A stretch of DNA of 64,000 nt from Woeseiaceae bacterium (lineage in GTDB: Bacteria > Pseudomonadota > Gammaproteobacteria > Steroidobacterales > Woeseiaceae). Under the pieces are notes generated by a model, which saw only the letters and a list, made by a program, of their open reading frames with translations, was not told where the DNA came from and made no database searches. A program made the translations under genes and the position numbers. Shown one piece after another: positions 1-7,196 of the stretch. Position 1 is the stretch's first letter. Each line of letters opens with the position of its first letter. The stretch is from assembly GCA_021773035.1 (NCBI GenBank), contig JAJFKU010000038.1, positions 140,125 through 204,124 of the forward strand, in the 5' to 3' direction.

Positions 1-193
1 CAACGCGGTCGATGTTAGGCGTCCGATAACCCATCAGCCCCATCGTGTACGCACTGATGTTTGACTGGCCGACATCGTCACCCCAGATCACCAGAATGTT
101 GGGTTTGTCCTGCGCGTAAGCACCGACCGGCAACACGAAGATTGCAGCCGCGAGCAATATTCGAATCACGTTTTTGATCTTGTATTGATACAT
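1..193 (-). CDS. Arylsulfatase (sulfatase family), N-terminal fragment
   Basis: This gene runs off the left edge of the window, so only the first 64 codons are visible. They encode a signal peptide ending around VGAYAQ, then KPNILVIWGDDVGQSNIS and, a little later, YRTPNIDR. This is the typical start of the alkaline-phosphatase-like sulfatase fold, in which the Asp pair binds calcium. The catalytic CxPxR segment lies outside the window, so substrate and activity cannot be judged. The protein should be exported to the periplasm. The start is the ATG at 193, preceded by AAGGAG six bases upstream. Its promoter appears to be the minus-strand repeat array at 256-310, divergent from the OmpW-like gene. 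Confident as to family, not as to substrate. Confidence 0.85.
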   Translation of the reverse strand, partial: MYQYKIKNVIRILLAAAIFVLPVGAYAQDKPNILVIWGDDVGQSNISAYTMGLMGYRTPNIDRV

Positions 194-255
194 CTCTTAC
201 TCCTTACACCTTGCGAGCCGCTGGCAGGTGACTTCGCGTTTCGTTGAATGCCAAC

Positions 256-310
256 ATAGTAGGCGCGCCCCTATACGCAGGGGACACGCGCCAATCACAA
301 AGCAATCACA
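256..310 (-). promoter_or_regulatory. SARP-type repeat array and -10, toward the sulfatase gene
   Basis: Read on the minus strand, heptamers TGTGATT (310-304), TGTGATT (299-293) and CGTGTCC (288-282) follow one another at exactly 11 bp, with a degenerate fourth at 277-271. The -10-like hexamer TACTAT lies at 261-256, 16 bp from the start of that fourth repeat, the same spacing as in the other arrays. An extra GTG-type unit at 320-314 is one base out of register. It is the weakest of the full arrays because the promoter-proximal repeat is poor. Confidence 0.55.
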
Positions 311-329
311 GATTGACACGACATGCTGG

Positions 330-373
330 TGTGATCCGATTGTGACCCGGCTGTGTTTCCCGTCGCGTAGTGT
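330..373 (+). promoter_or_regulatory. SARP-type repeat array and -10, upstream of the OmpW-like pair
   Basis: Three direct heptamers, TGTGATC (330-336), TGTGACC (341-347) and TGTGTTT (352-358), are spaced exactly 11 bp. The -10-like hexamer TAGTGT starts at 368, 16 bp after the start of the last heptamer. This leaves the -35 position occupied by the repeat, as in promoters activated by SARP-family regulators. The array end is 84 bp from the start codon at 442. It is divergent from the array facing the sulfatase gene. Confidence 0.7.
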
Positions 374-441
374 CTGTCAGGTGCATCGACTTACCTGCCT
401 GCACCATTTGAAGACCAGTCGGGCAAACACGGAGGGCAAAT

Positions 442-1104
442 ATGGATCACTACTCAAAGCTACTGTTCTTCATGGTGTGGGCTTTCTGCGCACATTCAGC
501 CGATGCCAGGGAAGCGGACCGGGCGCAGACCTGGGAGTTCGGAATCGATGTTATTGCTATGTCCTCGGAAAACCTCTCGGGTACCGAAGGTTCCGCTTTG
601 AACGTCGATAGTGAAATCGGGTGGGGCTTTATGGCCGGCTACAATTTTACGAACCGGTTCGCGTTGGCGTTCGACGCGAACTGGTTTCGGCCGGACTATT
701 CGGCAAGCAGGATCATTGAAAATACTCGGGCAATTGACACGATTCAGGCCGAACTCGATATCGTCAACTTCCAGCTAAAGGGGGTATTCAACGTCCTGGA
801 CCGAGCACTGACTCCGTTCGTCGAACTGGGCGTAGGCTGGACCGATGTCGACTCGAATATCATCACTGGCCCACCGACAACAGGTTGTTGGTGGGATCCC
901 TGGTGGGGTTATATCTGCGACACGTTTTTCACAACCTACGGCGACACCCGGACCTCGTATATGGCGGCAGCCGGACTGCGCTGGGACCTTCCGAACGGCC
1001 TCTCCTTAAAGGCTGCCTACGCAAGGCAAGAAGTCGATACGTCCAGAGCAACCGACGACGCATCTCTGGATACCTGGAGAGTCCAATTGTCCTGGCGTCG
1101 ATAG
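442..1104 (+). CDS. OmpW-like outer-membrane beta-barrel protein
   Basis: The 220-residue product has an N-terminal signal peptide (about residues 1-22) and alternating aromatic/polar strands ending in WRVQLSWRR, as expected of an outer-membrane barrel. The stretch WGFMAGYNFTNRFALAF resembles the conserved early strands of the OmpW family. Such proteins form small eight-stranded barrels; the ligand cannot be inferred. The start at 442 has GGAGG at 431-435. It is 36 bp upstream of a clear paralogue, and both share the blocks LDxxxxQxKxVFN, TPFVELGxGW and LRWDLPNG. The pair is probably co-transcribed from the repeat-bearing promoter at 330-373. A Cys-containing loop (CWWDPWWGYIC) may be disulphide-bonded. 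Confidence 0.8.
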   Translation: MDHYSKLLFFMVWAFCAHSADAREADRAQTWEFGIDVIAMSSENLSGTEGSALNVDSEIGWGFMAGYNFTNRFALAFDANWFRPDYSASRIIENTRAIDTIQAELDIVNFQLKGVFNVLDRALTPFVELGVGWTDVDSNIITGPPTTGCWWDPWWGYICDTFFTTYGDTRTSYMAAAGLRWDLPNGLSLKAAYARQEVDTSRATDDASLDTWRVQLSWRR

Positions 1105-1140
1105 CTGCCTGTGTATCGATGCTCGTTCGAGGATTACACG

Positions 1141-1842
1141 ATGAAGAGCCGTATTGGGTTATCGTTTCTGGTTTTTTGTTTATTGTTCGAAGGCGCTGCG
1201 TTCGCGCAAGCGAACGACAGCAAACCGGATGACGGACGCGCCGGCATGTGGGAAGCCGGAATTCAGTGGAGCGGCATGTCGTCACAGGATCTTACCGGTA
1301 TTGGAGGTTCACGTCTGGAAATCGATAGCGAAACGGGCTGGGGGATTACTCTCGGCTACAACTATACCAACCGTTTCGCCTTCGCGTTCGATGCGAACTG
1401 GTCTGCTCCTAACTACCGGGCAACCCGAGTCATCGAAGGGACGATGATGGAAGACATCGTCCAGTCAGAGCTGGATACGCTAAGCTATCAGTTCAAAACG
1501 GTATTCAACTTCCTGGACCGCCCGTTCACACCGTTCGTTGAACTGGGTGCCGGCTGGATCGACATTGACTCCAACATTCTCATCAACGACAACCCACCAG
1601 GTGATGTCTGTTGGCTGGATCCGTGGGTAGGCAATACCTGCGCCGACATTTACGATACCTATCGTGATATCCGTACCACTTATACCGGGATGGCCGGCCT
1701 GCGCTGGGACCTTCCAAATGGGCTCACTCTGAAGGGTACCTATGTTCGGCAGGAAATCGATACGAGTCGGCTCACCGAAGACGCGTCTTTTGATACCTGG
1801 CGATTGGAGTTTATCTGGCGCGACCGGCTTAACTCACGTTGA
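1141..1842 (+). CDS. OmpW-like outer-membrane beta-barrel protein, tandem paralogue
   Basis: This 233-residue barrel protein is a diverged tandem duplicate of the preceding gene; the two align over their whole length. The ATG at 1141 is chosen rather than an upstream alternative at 1111 because it begins a standard signal peptide (MKSRIGLSFLVF, cleavage after AFA) and has GAGG about ten bases upstream. The cysteine loop is kept (CWLDPWVGNTC), suggesting a conserved surface loop. With only 36 bp between the genes there is no room for a separate promoter array. The role is presumably uptake or surface exposure of a small hydrophobic ligand; this is family-level inference only. Confidence 0.8.
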   Translation: MKSRIGLSFLVFCLLFEGAAFAQANDSKPDDGRAGMWEAGIQWSGMSSQDLTGIGGSRLEIDSETGWGITLGYNYTNRFAFAFDANWSAPNYRATRVIEGTMMEDIVQSELDTLSYQFKTVFNFLDRPFTPFVELGAGWIDIDSNILINDNPPGDVCWLDPWVGNTCADIYDTYRDIRTTYTGMAGLRWDLPNGLTLKGTYVRQEIDTSRLTEDASFDTWRLEFIWRDRLNSR

Positions 1843-1858
1843 ACAGAATACGAAGGTC

Positions 1859-1913
1859 TGTGATCGTGTTGTGATCGAACGGTGACTACATCGTGTTGCT
1901 TCCATTGTAGTGT
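1859..1913 (+). promoter_or_regulatory. SARP-type four-repeat array and -10, upstream of the DUF4136 lipoprotein
   Basis: Four heptamers stand at exact 11-bp steps: TGTGATC (1859-1865), TGTGATC (1870-1876), GGTGACT (1881-1887) and CGTGTTG (1892-1898). The -10-like TAGTGT at 1908-1913 is identical in sequence and in spacing (16 bp from the start of the last repeat) to that at 368-373. The array end is 52 bp from the GTG start at 1950. This is one of the clearest arrays in the window. Confidence 0.75.
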
Positions 1914-1949
1914 ACCGGCATTACGCTGACCCCAGGAGGCCACATTCCA

Positions 1950-2537
1950 GTGAATACAATAAGCTCCCCTAAAATCGCTATATCGATTGCTGTACTTGTC
2001 GTACTGGTCAGTGGTTGCGCCAGCACTTTCAAAGCGACTTATGATCATGACCCTGCCAATAACTTCAGTGGGTACCGAACCTACGCATGGATATCCGAAC
2101 ACCCAATGAAGGTCGGTCCTACGAGCAGAATTGCCAATCCATTACTCGAGTCACGCATCATGTCTTCCATGGAACGTGCTTTCGGCGCCAAAAACTACTC
2201 CAAAGTGGAGGATGCGACAAAAGCTGACTTTGCAGTTTCCTTCACAGTTGGTTCCCGAGAAGAGATTGATGTTGATTCCTATCCGACGATGTACGCAGGC
2301 CGCGGCTACCCATCACACTGGGGATGGGGTGGCTCGTACTATGGATACGGTACGGAGACTTCCGTTCGACAGTACACCAAAGGGATGTTGGCCATCGACG
2401 TGTTTGATGTAGACGGCCGTCGCCCCGTTTGGCACGGCGTTGCAACGAAATCGATCAGTGAATCGGACCGCAGGGACGCCGCAGGTACAATCGACGCCGC
2501 AGTCGATGCGGTGCTGTCCGGTTTCCCCCCGCAATGA
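1950..2537 (+). CDS. DUF4136-family lipoprotein
   Basis: The 195-residue product begins with a lipoprotein signal peptide ending in the lipobox VSGC and continues with FKATYDHDPANNFSGYRTYAW, the usual opening of DUF4136. The family is found in many Gram-negative bacteria as outer-membrane or periplasmic lipoproteins of unknown function. A Gly/Tyr-rich insert (GWGGSYYGYG) lies near residue 125. The GTG start is supported by AGGAGG at 1934-1939. Expression is probably driven by the four-repeat promoter just upstream, tying it to the same regulon as the neighbouring barrel proteins. Confidence 0.85.
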   Translation: MNTISSPKIAISIAVLVVLVSGCASTFKATYDHDPANNFSGYRTYAWISEHPMKVGPTSRIANPLLESRIMSSMERAFGAKNYSKVEDATKADFAVSFTVGSREEIDVDSYPTMYAGRGYPSHWGWGGSYYGYGTETSVRQYTKGMLAIDVFDVDGRRPVWHGVATKSISESDRRDAAGTIDAAVDAVLSGFPPQ

Positions 2538-2620
2538 AGAATACCTGGCAGGAGTCACGGAGAGCGAACTATGCGAGCACGCGGCGCGCCATCAACCCTC
2601 GACTCCGGGGGGGCAGGTTT

Positions 2621-3433
2621 CTAGTTAATCGCACCGAACCCGAGCTTTAAGTACAGCAGCGCACCGTCATAAGCCCAATCCAACGAGCCTGTGAAGGCTG
2701 CTTTGGTTGAGTCAACCTCGATTCTGACGCTATTGTAACCGAGCCCAACTGCCCAACGCTTCGCCGGACGGTAGTCGATGCCTACATGAAGGTCTGTCAG
2801 TTGACCGTCGACATTATCAACTTCAATCGCAAAAAACTCTGCACTGCCGCGCAGCGTCCACCATTGTGACAGTTGATATTCACCGCGCAATCCAACGACC
2901 GGCAATGGCGCTGTGATGCTGCGGGTCTCTGCCACACCAAGTGTCGGCTCGCTCAAGCTCGACTTTGTATCGGCCGTGTACAGCCCGGCCGTTAGACCGA
3001 GGTAACCATTGTTGCGATCAAAAACAGACCAGGTGTATGCGGCTTTGACGATCAACAGGTCGAATTCGGCAGAAACAGTCGTATTGACACCAAAAGTCTC
3101 ATCACCGAAATCAATCTGTTCATCTATCGTTGCACTGGCATCTCGCGATAAGTCAAAGACGGCGAAATCGATCCGGTGGCGTCGGTTAAACCGGTAGTAA
3201 CCATCAAGGCGTAGAACCGTGCCGGAAGCATCAAGGCCCAGGTCCTTTTCAAAATCGATTGCCGTGCCCTGCCCCGCTACAGAATCCAGGCGGCTGTCCG
3301 TATCACGATCGGTGATGAATGCACCCAGGCTGATACTGAAGCGATCGGTATTTCGTCCACTGCCAAGAACCGGGAGAGCAAAGGTCACACCAAGAGCGAG
3401 TAATAAGATAGACCTGCATAAGACTCGTAACAA
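2621..3433 (-). CDS. Exported outer-membrane beta-barrel protein, unknown family
   Basis: From a TTG start at 3433 the 270-residue product has a good signal peptide (LRVLCRSILLLALG..., cleavage near PVLGSG) followed by about ten amphipathic strands and a C-terminus rich in alternating hydrophobics (GALLYLKLGFG). This pattern is that of an outer-membrane barrel. Longer in-frame starts run into the upstream lipoprotein gene, while TTG has GAAGG about five bases ahead and lies 13 bp after the upstream stop. It is the last gene of a four-gene minus-strand run (5105 to 2621) of exported proteins. No specific function can be assigned. Confidence 0.75.
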   Translation of the reverse strand: MLRVLCRSILLLALGVTFALPVLGSGRNTDRFSISLGAFITDRDTDSRLDSVAGQGTAIDFEKDLGLDASGTVLRLDGYYRFNRRHRIDFAVFDLSRDASATIDEQIDFGDETFGVNTTVSAEFDLLIVKAAYTWSVFDRNNGYLGLTAGLYTADTKSSLSEPTLGVAETRSITAPLPVVGLRGEYQLSQWWTLRGSAEFFAIEVDNVDGQLTDLHVGIDYRPAKRWAVGLGYNSVRIEVDSTKAAFTGSLDWAYDGALLYLKLGFGAIN

Positions 3434-3446
3434 CTGGCCTTCGGGG

Positions 3447-4070
3447 CTAGCGAACCACGCCGTCCTTGCGCAGGTGCTCCACAATCGCCGTACTTTCATC
3501 GAGAATAAGTTCAAAAGCAGTCTCCGCATCCATGGTTCTGGATTCTATGACGTATACTTTCTCGCCGGATCGTTCGTCATAGATATCCGTAACCAGTACG
3601 ACGTCATAGGTCACACCAACCGTTGGCGGAAGCGTATGTTCGCCGTAGTCATAACGAAAATAGTCAACGAGGTTTCCCCCTCTTGCCGTTACCTCTATTT
3701 CTGTACGCTCCTCGCTTACTGAGACATTGCTGTCGATGTGTTCTACGCGGGTTACCAGGATCGCATCGATACCCAATTCGCCAGCCGTCTCCCGAACCTT
3801 GTCCTCGGTCAGCGAGACGCCAATCTTGTAATACTCCGCCGCACGAGTCTCGGTATTTCTCAACTCCTCTGCGATTCTCCTTTCGAAGAGATGTGCATTC
3901 GCATTGCTCGGAGCGACACCAACAACCAATACGTGGCTATAGGGCGTATCCGCGAGTCCGGGAAGCCGCAACACGCGTTCGACCGACGTGCCTGCTCCAC
4001 CGGCACAGCCCGCGGCGAGCATTAACACAGACACGAGAACGTACGCTCCGATTCGTCTGGCCATTGACAT
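3447..4070 (-). CDS. Lipoprotein of unknown function
   Basis: The 207-residue product has a lipoprotein signal peptide with lipobox LAAGC near residue 22. The mature part begins with strand-rich sequence (SHVLVVGVAPSNANAHLFERRIAEEL) and alternating alpha/beta segments. This resembles periplasmic lipoproteins that compute or bind at the inner face of the outer membrane, but I cannot name the family. The ATG at 4070 has AAGG seven bases upstream. It sits between the Gly-zipper gene and a barrel protein in what looks like one operon, so a role in assembling or supporting the barrel is possible but unproven. Confidence 0.75.
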   Translation of the reverse strand: MSMARRIGAYVLVSVLMLAAGCAGGAGTSVERVLRLPGLADTPYSHVLVVGVAPSNANAHLFERRIAEELRNTETRAAEYYKIGVSLTEDKVRETAGELGIDAILVTRVEHIDSNVSVSEERTEIEVTARGGNLVDYFRYDYGEHTLPPTVGVTYDVVLVTDIYDERSGEKVYVIESRTMDAETAFELILDESTAIVEHLRKDGVVR

Positions 4071-4103
4071 CGAGCACCTTTCCCTCGGGCCTGTTAACAG
4101 GCC

Positions 4104-4667
4104 CTAGTATTTCACCATGTAGTCTTTTGCTTCCAGGCAAACGGTCATCGCCTTTTTGAAATTCTCGATCTGTTCGGCTGACACCTCCTGGCTGGCCTGC
4201 TCCTGCTGCTCTGCCTGTTGCACAGCCTGAGATCGCGCAATACGTCCACTCCGCCTGCCCCCGACCAACCCGACTGCGGCACCCAGGGCGGCTCCTTCGC
4301 TGGCGTCGTCGTTGGCGATTTCACCAATCAGTGCGCCGGCCGCCGCGCCCCTTATTGCCCCAGCGGCACCCCTGCCCTGGCCCGTCTGTTTAGCGTCAGC
4401 TTTAGCTTGCTCGGTTTGCTCTTCGCTCTCTGCAATGTCCTTGAGCAGTTGAAATGGGTCACTGCCAGTATTGGCTGTCGCCCAGTCGTAACACTCCACT
4501 TCATCCTTCGACTGCTGCCCGGGAGCTTGTCCTTCGGCGGGGAAGACGAAAATTTCCAATGTCGCAGCTAAAGTTCCGGCCGGCGGTTCAGCCTCTGCGA
4601 ATACAGGTAGCGAGACGACCAGCGCGACGGTCAGCGCGACTACCTCAAATTGCAGTCGGGTTTTCAT
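4104..4667 (-). CDS. Glycine-zipper exported protein
   Basis: This 187-residue protein has a signal peptide (cleavage after VFAEA) and, at about residues 100-140, small-residue repeats (GRGAAGAIRGAAAGALIGEIAND, then EGAALGAAVGLVGG) typical of Gly-zipper membrane-associating segments (YMGG-like). A Gln/Glu-rich helix follows (AVQQAEQQEQASQEV). The family inserts into or associates with the envelope. The ATG at 4667 has GAGGAGG about eight bases upstream. Its neighbours, a small exported protein, a lipoprotein and a barrel, suggest a joint envelope function. Two cysteines (in VECYDW and TVCLEAKDY) could pair. Confidence 0.75.
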   Translation of the reverse strand: MKTRLQFEVVALTVALVVSLPVFAEAEPPAGTLAATLEIFVFPAEGQAPGQQSKDEVECYDWATANTGSDPFQLLKDIAESEEQTEQAKADAKQTGQGRGAAGAIRGAAAGALIGEIANDDASEGAALGAAVGLVGGRRSGRIARSQAVQQAEQQEQASQEVSAEQIENFKKAMTVCLEAKDYMVKY

Positions 4668-4688
4668 CCGCTGTTCCTCCTCAATGGA

Positions 4689-5105
4689 TCAAATGACACT
4701 TGTACAAGCACCAAATACAGTCACCGTCAGGCCCGCCCGCGCAACGGCCACGGTCATTAATCCTGTCCCCTCGTTGATCACGAAACTGAATGCCCTCTCA
4801 CGATCGACACCTTGTAAGTAGATCATCCCGCTTTCCCGGATGAGACCTTTGATCGGCGTAGACCGGTTCGCTCCGCTGGCCTCTGTAGTCGACAGGCGTT
4901 TCTTTTTGATATCCACGACAATAAACTGCGGTACATTGACCTTCCAGGGCAATACCGTTTCACAGTAGCCGTCGTCATGACACACAATTACTTCTGCCGG
5001 TGCGCATAGTATTTTGTCCACACCAGAGACGTTTTCAGAAAACACCGGGACTGTAACCAAGGACGCCGCTATCGTCGCAAAGACCTGGCCGATTCGGCTG
5101 CTCAC
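4689..5105 (-). CDS. Small exported protein of unknown function
   Basis: The 138-residue product has a short signal peptide (about residues 1-23) and four to five cysteines, including CHDDGYCETV, that may form disulphides in the periplasm. I do not recognise a family. The GTG start at 5105 has GGAGG ten bases upstream. It is the first gene of the four-gene exported-protein operon and lies 52 bp from the repeat-array promoter at 5142-5196. The mature sequence is strand-rich (FIVVDIKKKRL, AFSFVINEGTGLMTVAVA), consistent with a compact beta fold. Confidence 0.7.
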   Translation of the reverse strand: MSSRIGQVFATIAASLVTVPVFSENVSGVDKILCAPAEVIVCHDDGYCETVLPWKVNVPQFIVVDIKKKRLSTTEASGANRSTPIKGLIRESGMIYLQGVDRERAFSFVINEGTGLMTVAVARAGLTVTVFGACTSVI

Positions 5106-5141
5106 TTTTCAATTGCCTCCGGTTCATTTTCCTGATCGCAA

Positions 5142-5196
5142 ATATTAGCTTTGGACGGACACGTGCCTGTCACGGGAGAGTCACAGCGCAATCACA
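5142..5196 (-). promoter_or_regulatory. SARP-type four-repeat array and -10, upstream of the exported-protein operon
   Basis: Read on the minus strand the heptamers are TGTGATT (5196-5190), TGTGACT (5185-5179), CGTGACA (5174-5168) and CGTGTCC (5163-5157), all in exact 11-bp register. The -10-like hexamer TAATAT is at 5147-5142, again 16 bp from the start of the last repeat. The array end is 52 bp from the start codon at 5105, the same distance as for the lipoprotein at 1950. Confidence 0.75.
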
Positions 5197-5222
5197 GTGT
5201 GAGCTGGCGGCGTGGCATATTG

Positions 5223-6014
5223 TCAGGCGGTTTTTTGAGGTTGCCCGGACCCGGGCGGTGTCGTTTCCAGCAATGAGCAATACAGGCGCTCAGTTTGTGG
5301 CATCGGATCAACACCCAGTTCGTTCCGCAGGATGTCCTTACACTGATGGTATTGACGAATCGCGGCCGGTCGATTGCCAATCTTATAGTGACATTCCATT
5401 ACAATGCGATGGACGTGCTCCATGATTGGGTCCATGCCGAGCAAGCGTTGTCCGTGCTGCAGCGCAGATTGCCATTTTTGCTCGTGCATGTCATACAGCA
5501 ACAAAAACTCCAGCGCATTCATCTGCCGTACCTGGAACCCCTCTCGTTGCACGAGGCACCAGTCGTCATATACGCCCTCCAGCAACTCACCTCTATACAG
5601 GCGGACTGCCTCGAAGACAGCTTCGGCGTCAACCGCCGAACAAGCCCGCGGATCCAGAGTATCGAGTCTGTTGAGAGTTTTTTGGATGGTGTCAACATCT
5701 GACCAGCATTCGGCGTCCAGCCGTAGCCCGATAGCGTGTTGGTCGCGTTGCAGAATCGTGTCCGGGTCCAGCCCCTCGTTCGTCAAGGCCTTGCAAATTC
5801 TCCAGATCTCCGTGTTGAGGGCCTTTCGCGCTCGTGAATCGGACAGGCGCCCCCAGAACTGCGTGGCCAAATTCGATCTCGAGTAGCGCCGCTCCGGATT
5901 TAACAACAGATAGGCGAGTATTAACCTGGCTTGCCGCGACGCGAAGTTATTGAGACGGCGGTCGTCCAGGTAAAGCTCGAAATCACCTAACATCAAGACT
6001 CTGAGCACCGCCAA
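5223..6014 (-). CDS. SARP-like transcriptional regulator (winged helix plus BTAD)
   Basis: The 263-residue product has an N-terminal winged-helix domain of the OmpR/SARP type (about residues 1-95, with FASRQARLILAYLLL and ARKALNTEIWRICKAL) followed by a bacterial transcriptional activation domain (BTAD) rich in TPR-like helices (about 100-250). There are no ATPase or receiver domains, so it has the short SARP architecture best known from Streptomyces activators. I place the start at TTG 6014: it aligns with the GTG start of the paralogue at 8861, and GAGAGGGG lies just upstream. It probably binds the 11-bp-period repeats found nearby, including the array in front of this gene, suggesting autoregulation. 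Confidence 0.8.
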   Translation of the reverse strand: MAVLRVLMLGDFELYLDDRRLNNFASRQARLILAYLLLNPERRYSRSNLATQFWGRLSDSRARKALNTEIWRICKALTNEGLDPDTILQRDQHAIGLRLDAECWSDVDTIQKTLNRLDTLDPRACSAVDAEAVFEAVRLYRGELLEGVYDDWCLVQREGFQVRQMNALEFLLLYDMHEQKWQSALQHGQRLLGMDPIMEHVHRIVMECHYKIGNRPAAIRQYHQCKDILRNELGVDPMPQTERLYCSLLETTPPGSGQPQKTA

Positions 6015-6112
6015 GACCCCTCTCTTCGCCGACCTGATAAAATGCGTAAGGTGACCGGTCGTTTTTTCCTTATTCGAGCATGACAATTGGGCCCTACGCG
6101 GCGTGCATGCTC

Positions 6113-6156
6113 ACTATATGGGGATATGAATACAAAAGAGTCACAAGCCGGTCACA
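6113..6156 (-). promoter_or_regulatory. SARP-type repeat array and -10, upstream of the first SARP-like gene
   Basis: On the minus strand TGTGACC (6156-6150) and TGTGACT (6145-6139) are followed by a weaker TGTATTC (6134-6128), all at 11 bp. The -10-like TATAGT at 6118-6113 lies 16 bp from the start of the last repeat. The implied leader to the TTG start at 6014 is about 90 bases. The array suggests the regulator controls its own expression. Confidence 0.6.
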
Positions 6157-6229
6157 CAGGAGGCAGAAAACTGGCAGGTATGTAGTGCGTAACACGTTCT
6201 TGGAGGCGGGAACTATTCGCTCAGCCAGC

Positions 6230-6451
6230 TCAAGATTTCTCGACTGCATCCGAAATGCAGTGACGCATAATGTCCGCAACCTGGTCAAGGTCAGTGAATC
6301 CGAGCTTGAGCTTGTCGTCGGCCGGTGTTCCGACTCGCGATACAGGTAGCACACGCCCACGCCACTGATCCGGCTCGACCGGAGTATCGCCGCGCTCGCG
6401 GCGATAAACGACTACGAATCGGTAGGCATCAGTAGTGTGGCTCTTCGACAC
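6230..6451 (-). CDS. Small hypothetical protein (73 aa)
   Basis: The product is a short soluble protein with a plausible folded sequence (YRFVVVYRRERGDTPVEPDQWRGRVLPVSRV, then LGFTDLDQVADIMRHCI). I do not recognise the family. Support for it being a gene comes mainly from context: a minus-strand repeat pair with a correctly placed -10-like hexamer (6483-6515) lies about 30 bases upstream of its GTG start. No strong ribosome-binding site is visible. The alternative reading frame at 6094-6360 on the same strand looks less protein-like. Confidence 0.5.
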   Translation of the reverse strand: MSKSHTTDAYRFVVVYRRERGDTPVEPDQWRGRVLPVSRVGTPADDKLKLGFTDLDQVADIMRHCISDAVEKS

Positions 6452-6482
6452 AGCTAAACTTTCACATGATCCATGATTCTCT

Positions 6483-6515
6483 ACGTTAGCAAGCAGGTGT
6501 CACGTAGAGGTCACA
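6483..6515 (-). promoter_or_regulatory. SARP-type repeat pair and -10, toward the small hypothetical gene
   Basis: Minus-strand heptamers TGTGACC (6515-6509) and CGTGACA (6504-6498) are 11 bp apart. TAACGT at 6488-6483 is 16 bp from the start of the second one. This array is divergent from, and only ten bases away from, the plus-strand array that starts at 6525. Confidence 0.5.
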
Positions 6516-6524
6516 AGCTTGTGC

Positions 6525-6579
6525 TGTGACTTCAACGTGATTCCGAGGTGACCCGATTGTGTGCGAGTACAAATACGAT
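6525..6579 (+). promoter_or_regulatory. SARP-type four-repeat array and -10, upstream of the periplasmic CpxP-like gene
   Basis: TGTGACT (6525-6531), CGTGATT (6536-6542), GGTGACC (6547-6553) and TGTGTGC (6558-6564) are in exact 11-bp register. The -10-like TACGAT at 6574-6579 is 16 bp after the start of the last repeat. The array ends 84 bp before the ATG at 6648, the same distance as for the OmpW-like gene at 442. Confidence 0.75.
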
Positions 6580-6647
6580 GACTGCCGAATCGTTTCTTCG
6601 CGCCGATCGGTCGACCCTAGTGCAAACCCTTTTGTAGAGTTTTCTGA

Positions 6648-7150
6648 ATGAAGCAAAAAAAACAGCATTTCTCGCACCTGTCATACTGATCACGCTATCG
6701 ACTGCAGTAGCGCTGGCCCAGAATCAGAGCGCACGAGTTGCAGCCGATAGCGAACTGGCGGATGCGCGTACGCTGATTCAAGCCGGCCGCAAAGAGCTCA
6801 TACACCAGGAACTTCGTTTAAGCGCGGAAGAAGAGGCGGCATTCTGGCCTTTGTACGAAGATTATCGTCGGGAGATCGTAGCTGTTATGGACAGACGTCT
6901 ATCGATGACACTTGACTATGTCCGGACATACGACGACGCGGATTTGACTAACGAGTACGCCGACGAGCTGCTAGCGGAGTTCTTCGACATAAGAAACGAT
7001 CAACTGCGTATAGAGAAGAAATACATACGCCGCTTTAAGCGAGTCCTGCCATCCCTGAAAGTCGCTCAATTCTACCAACTCGAGAACAAGATGAATACCG
7101 AGATTGATGCGGAACTAGCACTTATTATCCCACTTGTAGACCCGAGCTGA
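6648..7150 (+). CDS. Exported helical protein (Spy/LTXXQ-like), reading frame interrupted at a poly-A tract
   Basis: The ATG at 6648 is followed by an eight-A tract (6655-6662). As written, the frame hits a stop after 13 codons. The frame that stays open to 7150 encodes TAFLAPVILITLSTAVALAQ, an ideal signal peptide, but has no proper start. One extra A would join ATG AAG CAA to it and give a 167-residue exported protein. The mature part is helical and charged (ELRLSAEEEAAFWPLYEDYRR ...), reminiscent of periplasmic Spy/CpxP-type chaperones, though I cannot confirm the family. The clear promoter array upstream argues that this is a used gene. The frameshift may be a sequencing error, decay, or slippage-based control. 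Confidence 0.65.
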
Positions 7151-7196
7151 CACGTAAGGAAGCAGCGGATCTACGGTGCTTGAGTACGGCGTTCCG

